Under the pieces are notes generated by a model. It was not told the DNA's origin. It did not search any database and saw nothing but the letters and a program-made list of their open reading frames with translations. From Branchiostoma floridae (lineage: Eukaryota > Chordata > Leptocardii > Amphioxiformes > Branchiostomatidae): a DNA stretch of 64,000 bases. Both the position numbers and the translations under genes were made by a program. How positions within the stretch are numbered: position 1 is the stretch's first letter; every line of letters starts with the position of its first letter. The stretch spans positions 11,236,753-11,300,752 of the forward strand of contig NC_049992.1 of NCBI RefSeq assembly GCF_000003815.2. The letters are read 5' to 3'. This document shows positions 33,353 through 45,700 of the stretch, piece by piece.

Positions 33353-36300
33353 TCAATGATTTGCTACAGACGACAGGATAATGTAGCGTAGGCGGATTTC
33401 CGGATGATCATTGTCCTCAGCCTTTGCCACTCGTCGAAGTCTGCCTGAAACGATTTCTGTGCAGTCTCGCCCGTCCCGACGATCTTTGCACTGGTGAAGT
33501 CCGCTATCACCACCTTTATGTGCGGTAACTGAGAAGAAACGTGCACTGTTAACTTATCATCTTTACCAAATAGTTGCATTCAGATCGTCAGTCGCAATCT
33601 TCATGACTAGGGAATAGCGTATGACTATGAGAGTGTTGTGGGTCGATATCTACAATTCTTCGAAGGAGGTTATATAGGGATTTTTGTTTGAAGTAAGTAC
33701 ATATACAGTTCGTTTCATGAACATAGCCTACCAACATTTCTCCTTATGATTCTAAATGATTCTAACGGGTGTGTTGTGTAGACATATCTTCTCAAAGCAC
33801 GTGCACACTGCTTTAAAGGCTTGAAGAATTTGGACTTTAATCAAACAAATCGAACATATTTTTCGTTAAAAACTATTGGTCGTTGAAAACTATTGGTCGT
33901 TGAAAACAGTTGACTACGAAGTATGTGTTTAAACAGAGGATGATGAGTCTAACCTTCTCTACCAGTACTCCGTCCAGAGTCAGTTTGCCCAGGGCGATGT
34001 TTTCCTGGTGTAGGAAGTGCAGTGCTTTGGACATGTCCAACGAGATGGTCAAAAGATCTTCCGATGACAGAGTTGGGATAACCTCCTTCAATTTGCAATT
34101 CTCATAGACAGTGTACAGAACCCTGTAACACACCAAAAAAAACGGTGAATGTACATTGCAGTGCACTGATAGGGAAAATTTGAGAACCTGCGGTGACCAT
34201 CGAGTAATACAAAAGACTTAAAAATGGTACACGCTGTTTTCTCTGCTTAGCACTCAGCATTCGGGAAAGAATATGGAAGTTGAACACACACTACTACCAG
34301 TGGACTAGCCCCCCTGCTGTAGTGATTGCACAAAGTTGTGTGGCCCAGGGCTACTGAAACGGAGATGGCGCCACCCTATGTGCGGGAAGGACTTTGCCCT
34401 CGACTTGCAGTTACTATAAAAGGCAGCTAACGATGTAAACTAGACCTACAAGTCCAACTACGTACCACTTGTAGGCGTCCAACTCTGGGATAACGCACTG
34501 TCGCACGATGTTCTGGTGACCACCTGACTCTCCTATCCGCCGTAATACTGACATCTCCTGTGTAGCCGATCCCTCAACCAAGACTGTAGACTGTATAGTA
34601 AGTAATAGAATAATAACGATTAATATTGTGTCTGGGCCTTGGAAATTAAGACCATGTCATGACTCCAACTACCACGAACACGAAATGGATAACTACTACT
34701 CTGTAGAAATGGACGTATACCTGTGACAAAAGTAAAATATTCCCAATGATAACGTTGTCTCAAAATTTCTCTGTTCCGCAAGAAAAAAAAAAGATATCCG
34801 AATGTTCTTAGGCGATAGTGGAAAACAGCACGTATCAATGTGGTGCAAATTTATCACATCGTAGGAATCGTTGCAGAGAAGGAAAATCGAAGATGTACGG
34901 ACTATAGACCCTTCTGTTCCGTTCGGTGGTCGCCATTAATCACCCGGCACAAGGGGAAGGAAAACTAATTACAATCAAACAAGCTATTCACAACCGTTAT
35001 GTAAGGCGTTAAATGTTGTCTTGGTGGCTCAATTTAGAAACCATTTTGGGTTTTGCACAATCAGCAGACGTTTGACGAAGCCGTTAATGTGAAGATGTAT
35101 GTAGAGGATAATGGATCAAGACAAGATAATGCGTACCGTTCGTCACGGCATTCTCCGGGGAAATTAAAGCCATTTAGAAAAGTAAACTCAATCTATGTCT
35201 GAAGGCAGAAGATTGAAATTTCACGTATGGTCACAGTATAGCTCTGAGTAAGCGAACTTGGGTGCCTGAACCGGACATGCGTAAATAGTTATATAACTCA
35301 TTACCACAAGACAACTATATTCTGTGCCTTTGTCTGTGAAGGTTAGACATTCGCGGATTAAAATACGTAATCAAGGTAACAGCTACACAAGCAACTGAAT
35401 AGAGTTTGGAAATGGTCAGGCGTTTCAGGCACAATCTTTCACAAGTGACTAAACGATATGGTTCACGTGGATCAGAGGACCGATTGAAAACCTGGTGAAC
35501 CACATATCCTATTCAGCCTCTGACAAAAGGCAATGGAGACCTAAAACGTTTAGCCGTTTAAAAAACACAAAACAACAACAACAAAGTATCCAGTTGCTTG
35601 ACTACGATTGCTAGCCTGGTATCCATCCGAAATATAGCTCCCAAGTCTCTTCACTCCTTTTCGCAATTACTAAGAGGAGAGAAGAGACCCGGGGGCTATA
35701 TTACGGCTGGATACCAGGCTATACGCTTGCGTTCTGTAACTATGTTATACTGAAGAGTAGTAAAGTTGTTTGGTACGTACATAGCTCCGAAACTGCAGGA
35801 TAAGTTTGACGACAAAGTTTGTTTCCACGTCGACGCTCAAGCACTGTAGATACGCCTTGATGGCTTGTTTCTCCTCGGTCTGGTCTGATCCTGTCAGAGA
35901 ATGCAGAAGAAATCATTTCATGGTTAACGCACCAACCGGGGTATCTCATAAGGACGTGTATATGAATACCGATTTGGTAACTAAATTTACTTCATAGAAA
36001 TGATTGGATAGCAAACATCACTCTCTACTGCCATACAGCATTCATCAGGGTTAAGAACTGAGACCCTCCACAAGAAATAAATGCACCATATTAAATCGAA
36101 TTGATGTACTTCGCTCAGTAGGAACTAGAGGACGTTCTACTGATTTGCCCCATACATGAAGTACCTGTTTGACGCACAGAGGAACGTTTCAACTCAAGTC
36201 GTCGACAAGTAGAACATATTTCAAGACATGTGTTGTTCGTCCGTCAAGTCGACGAGGACCATAGATACCAGTCGATAGTGTATAACACCGCAGGATCATC

Positions 36301-39300
36301 GCTACACTGTACCAGACAAAGGTCCAGGATGACACTAAATGGCTTTACCAATACATTAAGAGAGGAAAATACGTAGAAGAAGATCATTTGGACCCATGAA
36401 ATTCTTTAAAAGGTCTTCATCAATCAGTTTATAAGCAATCAATAAATGTTTGCCAAGGAGTGTGCGCGAGGGCGAAAGGTTTAAGCTTGAAGAATTTAGT
36501 ACCCCCGGGAACATGATACAGGTGTGCCAGAAACGATAGCATTTTTTGAGAGAGGTCTTTAAACGTCGTTTGTGAAAACCATGGACATTAAAATTGACAG
36601 AACGTCGATGTTTTCAGGGACATGGCAATATTAAACATAGTCCACAGACTGACATTCTTACTGCGTTTGGAGAAGATACAGAAATGAAAGTTGACAGCCT
36701 GCCGATGTGTTATAGCGCCATCCGTCCTCCACCAAACACAGATAACAGGGCCATTCGTCAAGATTACTCTTCTTCGCGAAACTCGTAACTGTATCTTAGA
36801 ACTAGAGCGAACCCTTCATCTCTGGCCATGCAATCCCGGTTATTCCGGAAAGCCAACCTTTGATACATGACAATAATGGAGGTACATTTCGTCTTCATCT
36901 TACTAATGGACCCGGGTCGTGCCCCTCCGTCAATCGTCGGACAATTGCAGAAACATCTAGGCGTGCATCACAATGTTACAGCTTCCTGTGAGTAAGGTTT
37001 TTTTTATTTTTTAGTCAAGCTTATCGCACAACGATTGTAATAGGTACAATGTATGGCAAATAACGTATAACTAGCAACTACAAACTATCTACATCAGTAC
37101 ACTAATCTAACATAATAGAAAATATGGCGGTATAGTGTATTTCACATTGTTAAAGCACTACTTCTTTTTTGCATAGCATTATATATATATTAGCCTAGGT
37201 ATAAGCGTAGAGATTGGTGTATCTTCAACTTTTGATTTCAAGTACATCTATATACCCCTGGCTGTTGACCGTTAACAGAGAGGGAAAAATTTAGCAGAAA
37301 TGTATATCATATCAGCCTGTATTTCATCATGATATGAAGATCATCATCATCTTCAACCGTAGATATTTTGTGCTTGGTTTTTCAAAATGCATATCTATTT
37401 AACTGTTGTAATGTACGTATACTCATGTACAAAAATGTACTATGTATCCATGGGGCTGATCATTTGCTTACCATTACTTCTGAGAGTGCCAGTTGATGCC
37501 TTGTAGACTCTTCTCCCCAGGGAATCCACGAAAGTATTCACAATGTTTCCGTTGGCTTCGGCACAGTTTGTGGCCTCTCTTTTGTCAGAAGAAAAGTCTG
37601 CCAGGCTCGCGAGGTGTATAAACGGGTCAATGCCGGCAGATATTGTCATCAGGAACAGGGCAGTCCAAACGGCAAGGTCGGGCGAGATCTTCTCGCCGAC
37701 TCTCGTGAGAATTCCCGTGATTACCACCACGGTCCAACACAGATAATTTAGCACCAGCAAGCCCTTCAAACCAAGGCGTAATTTTTTCTCTTTTGCTGAA
37801 TCCTTGCTGAAATACAAGTCGTTTGCTAGCGGGTTTGGCTTGCCAGCATAGAATGCTATGATGCTCGAAACTGTAGTAAGCACCATGATTGTTGCCGGCA
37901 AGATGGTGTACACGAAGAAGACATACTTCCATCCCGGTTCAGCACTGGACAACACGGTTGTCAGAACAGGCGTGCATAGCCCCGTCCTGCTGCCGATGAA
38001 GTATCCAGTCAGCTGGGATGAAATAGTCAGAGTTATCGTGCAACAAAATGAAAGCGTCCAACACACGGATGCCACGATCGAAGGAGAGTGCATTCTGTTC
38101 GTCAGGTATTTGATTGGAAGCCGAGGAAACACGTGATTTTCGAGCATTATTGCTCCGACGAGAAATAGGGACGACATCTTGGAGAAGGTGAAGACGACGG
38201 CAGCAGATGCACACATTGTGCTAGAGATCCAGTGATCAGCATAAAAGATATACTCTCCACGGAAGAATGCGTCTGCAGAGCCTATTACTAAGAGATACAG
38301 TCCTGTACAGAAGTCTGCCACCGCCAGGTTACATAGGAACGCCGTCCACGTGCCGCCATGTTTAGTCCTCAAGTGTTGAAGAACAACTGTCGGGTTTCCT
38401 AATATGGACAACAGCCCCAGAACCCACGTGGTTATTCTCAGGACGTTACTGGCGATGAGATGGTCGCATGTAGAGGTGGGGTCTTTCTCCGCGGTACAGA
38501 CGTTTACTCGTGGGGCAAGGCAGCAGATGATGTCATCATCTGCAACACTGTTGACAACCAAGGAGAGAGAACAATGGTAACAGTTAGCTTCGATGAGACG
38601 CTCTTTTTCCCTTTTATGTGCAAACTACACGTATCAATGAGTTAGGATGTAAAATTGACAGTATGGATGGGCAGTTGTATACGATCTAATGTAGTAAGGA
38701 GAAGATACAATGCAATAGTCTATGATAGAATACAATCACGTCAAGAAGTACAGAACTTACAGAAGTCGTAAGTTCTTCATGTGATCGAAGACGTCCCTGT
38801 CGTATTTATCGATGTTATTGCCACTCACATCTCTGAAACAGAAACGAATATGAACCGTCAAGACAACTATAAAACCATTTACCAAAACTTTGTGACTAGG
38901 ATAGTGAGTGTTGTATCTTCTCTGTGCCTTTTACTTAAAGATCGCAGTGTGTCGCCTCCGGAAAAGGGCCGCTAGCAAAATTTGACGTGTAGACCCCCCT
39001 CCCATACTACAACTTCCATTGTTCACCCTGTACCAATACAGGACGCTCTCAATCCGACCTTATTCTCATACCAATTGCACACCGTCAGTTTAACTCTTGT
39101 ACGAGCGCCAACAGTCATAGACCAGAAAGTCATAAGGCAGCTTTGATNNNNNNNNNNNNNNNNNNNNNNNNNNNNNNNNNNNNNNNNNNNNNNNNNNNNN
39201 NNNNNNNNNNNNNNNNNNNNNNNNNNNNNNNNNNNNNNNNNNNNNNNGCAGACTCATAATTGATAGGAATAAATACTACATGCTGGGCACCACAACCAAT

Positions 39301-39740
39301 CCAAAGGTCGCGAACGTTTCTGGACTTATATTGCACATCTACACGTTTTGTGATGAAAAGCAATCAGTCATAAAATGCCATCGGTCGATCATTGTCGGTA
39401 AAATATTACGTTGTCTCTGACGTTGCACAAACAGAGATGCAATTAGCGAAGGAAGCCGGAAGGACTTACAAGACTTGGAGTTTCTCTAGTCCGCTGAAGC
39501 TTGAGGACCTCAACGCCGTTATCAAGTTCCCACTTAGATTTCTGGAAAGAAAGTTTTAAATGTACTCTTATGTATTTCATGAATGTTCAGTATTCTATTG
39601 CTGCTAGTGTGTGTATGCATGCAGGATAGTGTGTGTATATATGTATGTATGTACGTTTGTATAAACACGTGTGTGTATTTGTGTGTAGTATATATGTGTG
39701 TACGTGTATGTGTGTGTGTGTGTGCGTGTATGTGTGCGTA

Positions 39741-39774
<34 letters not shown>

Positions 39775-42700
39775 ACGGTCGGTGTACTATGCTGTGTAGC
39801 TGTCTGCCTAGGATGAAGCTCAAACATTTCCGGTGTAGTATTGATCGGAAGACTACGGTACCAGCAGATCAATACCTCCTGGGAGAAGTGGATTACGCTG
39901 GATTACGTAGTTAGGAACTGTTGCTGCTTGTTCCCCCTTCAAATTTGCCACGATAACAAGGCATGCTCAAAGCGGTTAGTGGCTCTAATACGTTATAAAT
40001 ATAGAATTACAGCTATGGAATTTCTAACAAGAAAAGTGAGTAGAGATTAGGCCAAATAGCAGCAAAAGATGCTATATTTTCCGAACAGCGATCCTTCTGT
40101 TTTGACTATAGATGCTCTACTGAATACATTACTAGGAAAGACACTGTAAAATGAGAAGGTCACTGACACAGATGTGCACCTCTTCATGACTAATTTGAAA
40201 TTATTTTAAAGCCAAAGTATTGCGCAATCAAAAGCTTTTTCGAAGCAAACCATCAAGAAATTTTTAAAGATACTGCAGCCGTCTCTAGTTTCATGCAATC
40301 CTGACTTAGTAATAATTCCAGTTTATCAAACGCTTTCTTAAATCTTACATAGCTTTTATATGGACAGATTATATTATAGATTTAGATAATGCAAAATGAA
40401 AGTATTAGTGGAACCACCTTAGAATACTTAAATACATGATTTTTGAGACTGTTCCCTTTGAGATCGACTGATAGCGCAAGGAGAATACCAAATAATGCCT
40501 CGTCTTGATTAAACAGCTTTAGATGCATGCCTATGATAAGCCTAGCAGATGTGTCTTCAATTAGGATTAGATGATTTCAGTTAGACGGGGCAAGACATCT
40601 AACGACTCGATTGAAATCGTAATCCCAACACACGGGGCTGTAATTCCACATCCATCATGCCTAATTACATGTTTCTCTTGCACCCACCGCGCCGGATGGT
40701 TCGGGTTGATGCCGGCATTCGTAAGGCGATCAGCAGCGTAGTGCGGGTCGTCCCAATTCATTGGTATACTATGTGATTAGACAGGCAATTGTGTAGATTT
40801 GTATTTTTAGAACATATTGATAATATCATTGCAAATTGATAAGAAGAGGGATCATCTCATCAATTCTATACTGTAAATGCAGAAATGTTCGCGGTGGATT
40901 AATGTCCGCGGTTTTCGCGGTGACCACTTCACCGCGAACTTAAATCCACCGCGATCATTTTTCTATTATGGTTTTAGACTGCAGTCTATGGTGTTACCGC
41001 GAACTTAAATCCACCGCGAAAAGTCCTTTTTCCCGCTACCGCGAAATTAAATCCCCGCGAACTTAGATGCATTTACAGTATTCACGGATCCCCGAACAAA
41101 AGTATGACAACCACTACCAGCCTAGAGAATCTCAATGTCTCGTGCCGTTTTTATGCTGCCATTGGTAAGACGATCAGCAGCGTAGTGCGGGTCGTCCCAA
41201 TTCATTGCTGTAGTATGTGATTGGACAGGCAATTGTGTAGATTTGTATTTTTAGAACATCTTTATAATATCATTGCAAATTTATAATATCATAGGGACCG
41301 GTCGATTGGTCTAGAGAATGTCCATATGTCATGCGTTGTTTGGGGCTAATTAGCCATGGCTTTGATTGGCTGTACAAAGTGTGGGTGTGCTTGAAACATG
41401 CCACAGTTTTGATTCATGAGCGAAAAGTTTCCTGTGCGGAAATCAGCCAACGCCAAGGTCTGGCTGGCGGGAAAGTGTTGCCGTCGATAGAAGGTCACGC
41501 TTTTCTTCCCGCGCCCGACCCGAGATAATGGAGCTACAAAAGGTGTGTGGCAGATTGATTGGAGCTCCCTAGCGGGGCTGACACGCCTTAATCTATCCTT
41601 TTATCAGATCGATATCATTGAACTGGTTCCTCCAATACGCCTTGCAATGCCATGGGGACAGAGCTACAAGAATCCATTTTGCTGAGAAATGCATAGATCT
41701 AGAGGAGCAAGCAAACGAATTCACAGTTACCAGCTCATACAATTCACTAATGAACGTTGGAAACAATAACCGTCTACCCCTTTAAGACCTCCTCTCATAG
41801 AGTACTCTATGGATAGCTATAGTTTGATGTGCTGGATAGTCTGATTTACTGGATGCCTTTATGTACTATCCCCACAGACAAGGAAGAAAAATTGTTAAGT
41901 CCCAAATGCCCTCTATATGTGTTCAATTAATTTTGACATTGCTAGATCAAAAATACTCATATATCAGGTGTATAGATGCACTTTTAGCTGATGGTCTTTG
42001 TACATTGGAGAGGTTAGCGCTAGCTTAGTTTCCACTAAGACTAGACCTTAGGGGACGTGTTGGCGGCAGACGGTGAAGGACATCAAAGTTGTTGATCGTT
42101 TGATTGAACTTCAAAGACGTTTCAGGGACGTTTGAAGTCATTCAGCAATTCAATTACAATGATCGTTATTCAAACACCAATAGTTAGACTTAGCGAATAG
42201 TATTGCTGCTACTGGACATGAAAAGTACTTGGGGTATCAGTTGACGATGCAAGCTGGATGTATGTATGCAGCGTACACAAAATGAATCAAAATTTACATA
42301 AACTACATTTGGTCAACCCAAGGGGGAACATAGCGCACATTTTGGCCAAATATGCCGTTGGACTCTACAACTTTTATGTTAGTATTTCGTGTGTAGCATC
42401 GTGCATGAATATTCTTAAAGTCAAATCAGAAACCAAAATCCAATCTTTACGCTGTCTTGCAGAGTTTACGGTCCTCTCATATCATCTTAGCCACCTTCAT
42501 TCCAGCTGATTCCATTTCGCGTACACGCAGGGATTTAATCATTGTGGGCCTTACATCAGATATTGCAATCAGCGATGGGGGATCCATCTGGATTAACGTG
42601 GCATCAAACGTGACAAACGATGTAATGTTTGCCAATGGGATTAGATTGGTATCAGGGGTGGCCATGGTAACAAGGCGGGCTGAAATCAAAAGGTTAATCA

Positions 42701-45700
42701 TGTAGCCGACCGTATGGACGGCCGCGTTTGCCGAAGCCCAGCTCAACTGGAATTGAGTGAGTTAACGAGAGTTGCAAGGACGAGTGCAAATCAATGTAAC
42801 TCTGGGGGACGCCAAGGTGGGCCGAGAATACACTGGAGAACTGATGAAAGGGTTAGAGTTATTAAGACCCGATCAATCAACGATGCACTTTGCTGCTGAT
42901 TGTCTTATTTCACCTTTTGTAAATGCGCAGAAAAGACAACATTTTATAGATTTTCTACCTGAAACTCCACCAGAGGAATCGTTAATGAGTCAAAAACAAA
43001 TTGAAAAGTAAAGTTTCCTTGTCCAGAACTTCACAAGGTTTATAGCTGTATCCCATGTTTGTTGAGTCACGGTTAACTCTAAGCACAAGATTGCATGATT
43101 ACGAAAGATCACTTGCAGACCCATGTAATCTACAGGATCAGAGAAGCTCCGTGATGAGGTGTTCGCTCAGTACTGCAGTGCTTTACTTTAAGTTAGGACG
43201 AGTACATTCTGAAGAGTACATTCGAATAGCTTACCCTATATAGCTATTACGTAACGCTGTTGAAAATAGATGAAAGTTTACGCGGCACAAAAAGAAAAGT
43301 TGCTCGTCACATCAAGGCAACGATAGATCTTCTTGCAAAGAAGTTAGTCTGTGATTTGTAATCTGTCGCTTGTTAATGTTATATTAATTGAAGTGTCATT
43401 GGGAGTATTGTCATGAGATTGCATGCTTACCATATAAATTCAAGTAACATAATGTATTAATCTGTTTCAACAAATTGACATGATTAGAAATGTTCTAGTT
43501 TTAGTTTAAGTACTGGTTAAGATAATTCTTCTACGGAGAGAAATTTTATGCGGTCTTCTAATATGTATTTTCAAAGAAGTACTTACAGGAGTAGAAGGGT
43601 GTGAAGAGTTCCAAAGGCATTCTCCGGTAGCTGCTGGATGGAATTGTTGCTTAGGTCCCTGGAAGGAAAATCAATTCTCATTTATAGAAGAAAAGCGGAT
43701 TCCAGCGTTAACGTTCTGTTATTCATCAAACTTTGTTCAGGACTGGCTGTTTGATTCCATTTTAAATTCATATAAGCATTTCGCGTACCCATACAGAGAC
43801 ACACATGTTTCAAATTGCATGATATGCAGGTAGATGATTTTTGTTTCTAGTCCAAACTCGATTCTGTCTTAAACGTACTATAATGTGGGAAAATTTCATT
43901 TTCAACTGTTTTAAAAGAAAGAAGTCAAACCCCGCAATAGTAATGTAGATTTTAGAATCGTCCTCGATATTCTTTATATACATACAATCAGCTAATCTTT
44001 GTATGTTAGAATTTAGATTATTTACCCGTTTTCAATCACTCAATGTATCTGATTTTTTTTCACTTGCAATTAGCCCCATGGGCATGAATTTGCAATAAAA
44101 CATTTCAATTGATTCGATATATTGTAATCTTTAATGAGCATGTTTGATATGGCGACCCAACAAGGTGGCTATGCCTATGTACATATTCTACATTAATGAC
44201 AAAATTGAATGATTCTTTACAAGATTGATTGAACCACGGAGCCCATAGTTCGCAAGTTGTGTATGAATCATGTTTGTAAGCTAAAAATCGATAAAACCCA
44301 CAAAACGTGCTGCTGTAAATTAATAGGACATGGATTTATCAGCGCTGATTGGCTACAAGGGAGCCAATTTTTCTAAAAGACGCTTGTGATGTGGTAAAAT
44401 CCCATGACAGCTGTGACCGTCGTGCTTTATACTATATCATGTATCAGGCTTATAGCAACTGACTTAATTATCTCTCTGTCACTGGTGCACCACTGTTATT
44501 CCTATTAGTAAAGTAGGAACAGAATGTAGTTTATGACCACTGAGACTTCCATTTGTTTGTCATCGCAATGTAGGAGTACACGCCCCGTTTTCAGCTGAAA
44601 AGTGCTACTAATTGTGGCATTTCGAAATGGCCCACATATCTACATTTTATTAAGCAGGCGTACGGGACGTACGTACGGTTGGAATATATCAAACTTTCAA
44701 ACACGCACTTAGCAGTCTGGACACGTAGTATACTTAAGAGTCATTGCACGATAAAACCAGGCAGAGGCCGGAAGATGGGGGTCGGCCAAATCGGCTCATA
44801 CTTTGTATGTGTGATAGGTATGTGGAACTATGAACAGCCATATAGTTAAAACCCTCCAGCTATTTTTCGTTTGGCGTTCTGGGACCCCCCTCAGAGACCC
44901 TCGAAAATCCAACAATTTATGACTGAAAATTACCGAACTTGCGATGGCTACGCTAATAAATGTGATAACGATGAGAATATAATCTTTGTATTTTCATACA
45001 GCATGGACTCCCTAGTTTCACAGACCAAAAGTTGAAGATGAAACATTGAACTTGAGAGGGTGTACTTGGGGGTTACTAGAACCACTAAAAGCAGAATTTT
45101 CATCTCTGTGAATTTTAGTTCTTTTTAAGGCGGAATATTTTCTATACCCAGTGGGTCTGGTGAATGGTTTCAATGTTGTTGGACAGAGGAACATCAACTT
45201 ATTAAAAAACAATCGTCATCTAATTGGGCCATACATAACGCGAGCCGTGAGAGGGGGGTCTGTATGGGGATTTTTCGGGTTTTGGTCTATATCAAATCAT
45301 GTAATGATGTGTTGCTATGGGGATAAGTTATGGAAAATTTTGCATAGCTTTGTGAAAAACATGCACAGCTGTCATTAAATGCAACAATAAGTTAGCAATA
45401 ATAATTTGGGACTCTGCATGGGGGATAAAAGGTTACTTGAAAATGAATTTCACCTCCCATGCTTTACACATATATCGTTGCTTTTTCATTTGGACGAGTG
45501 CGTTACTTACTAAATAACTGTGTACATTTACGTTGAGGTAAATAATTTTAAAGGGCTGTGTATGGGGTTTATCAGAACTATAATACTGTAAATGCAGAAA
45601 TGTTCGCGGTGGATTATTGTTCGCGGTTTTTGCAGTGACCACTTTACCGCGAACTTAAACAACCGCGAACATTTTTCTATTATGGTATTAGACTGCAGTC

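Noticed and set aside
39534..39872. Thr/His- or Val/Cys-rich open frames
   Set aside because: Translation of the (TG)n microsatellite.
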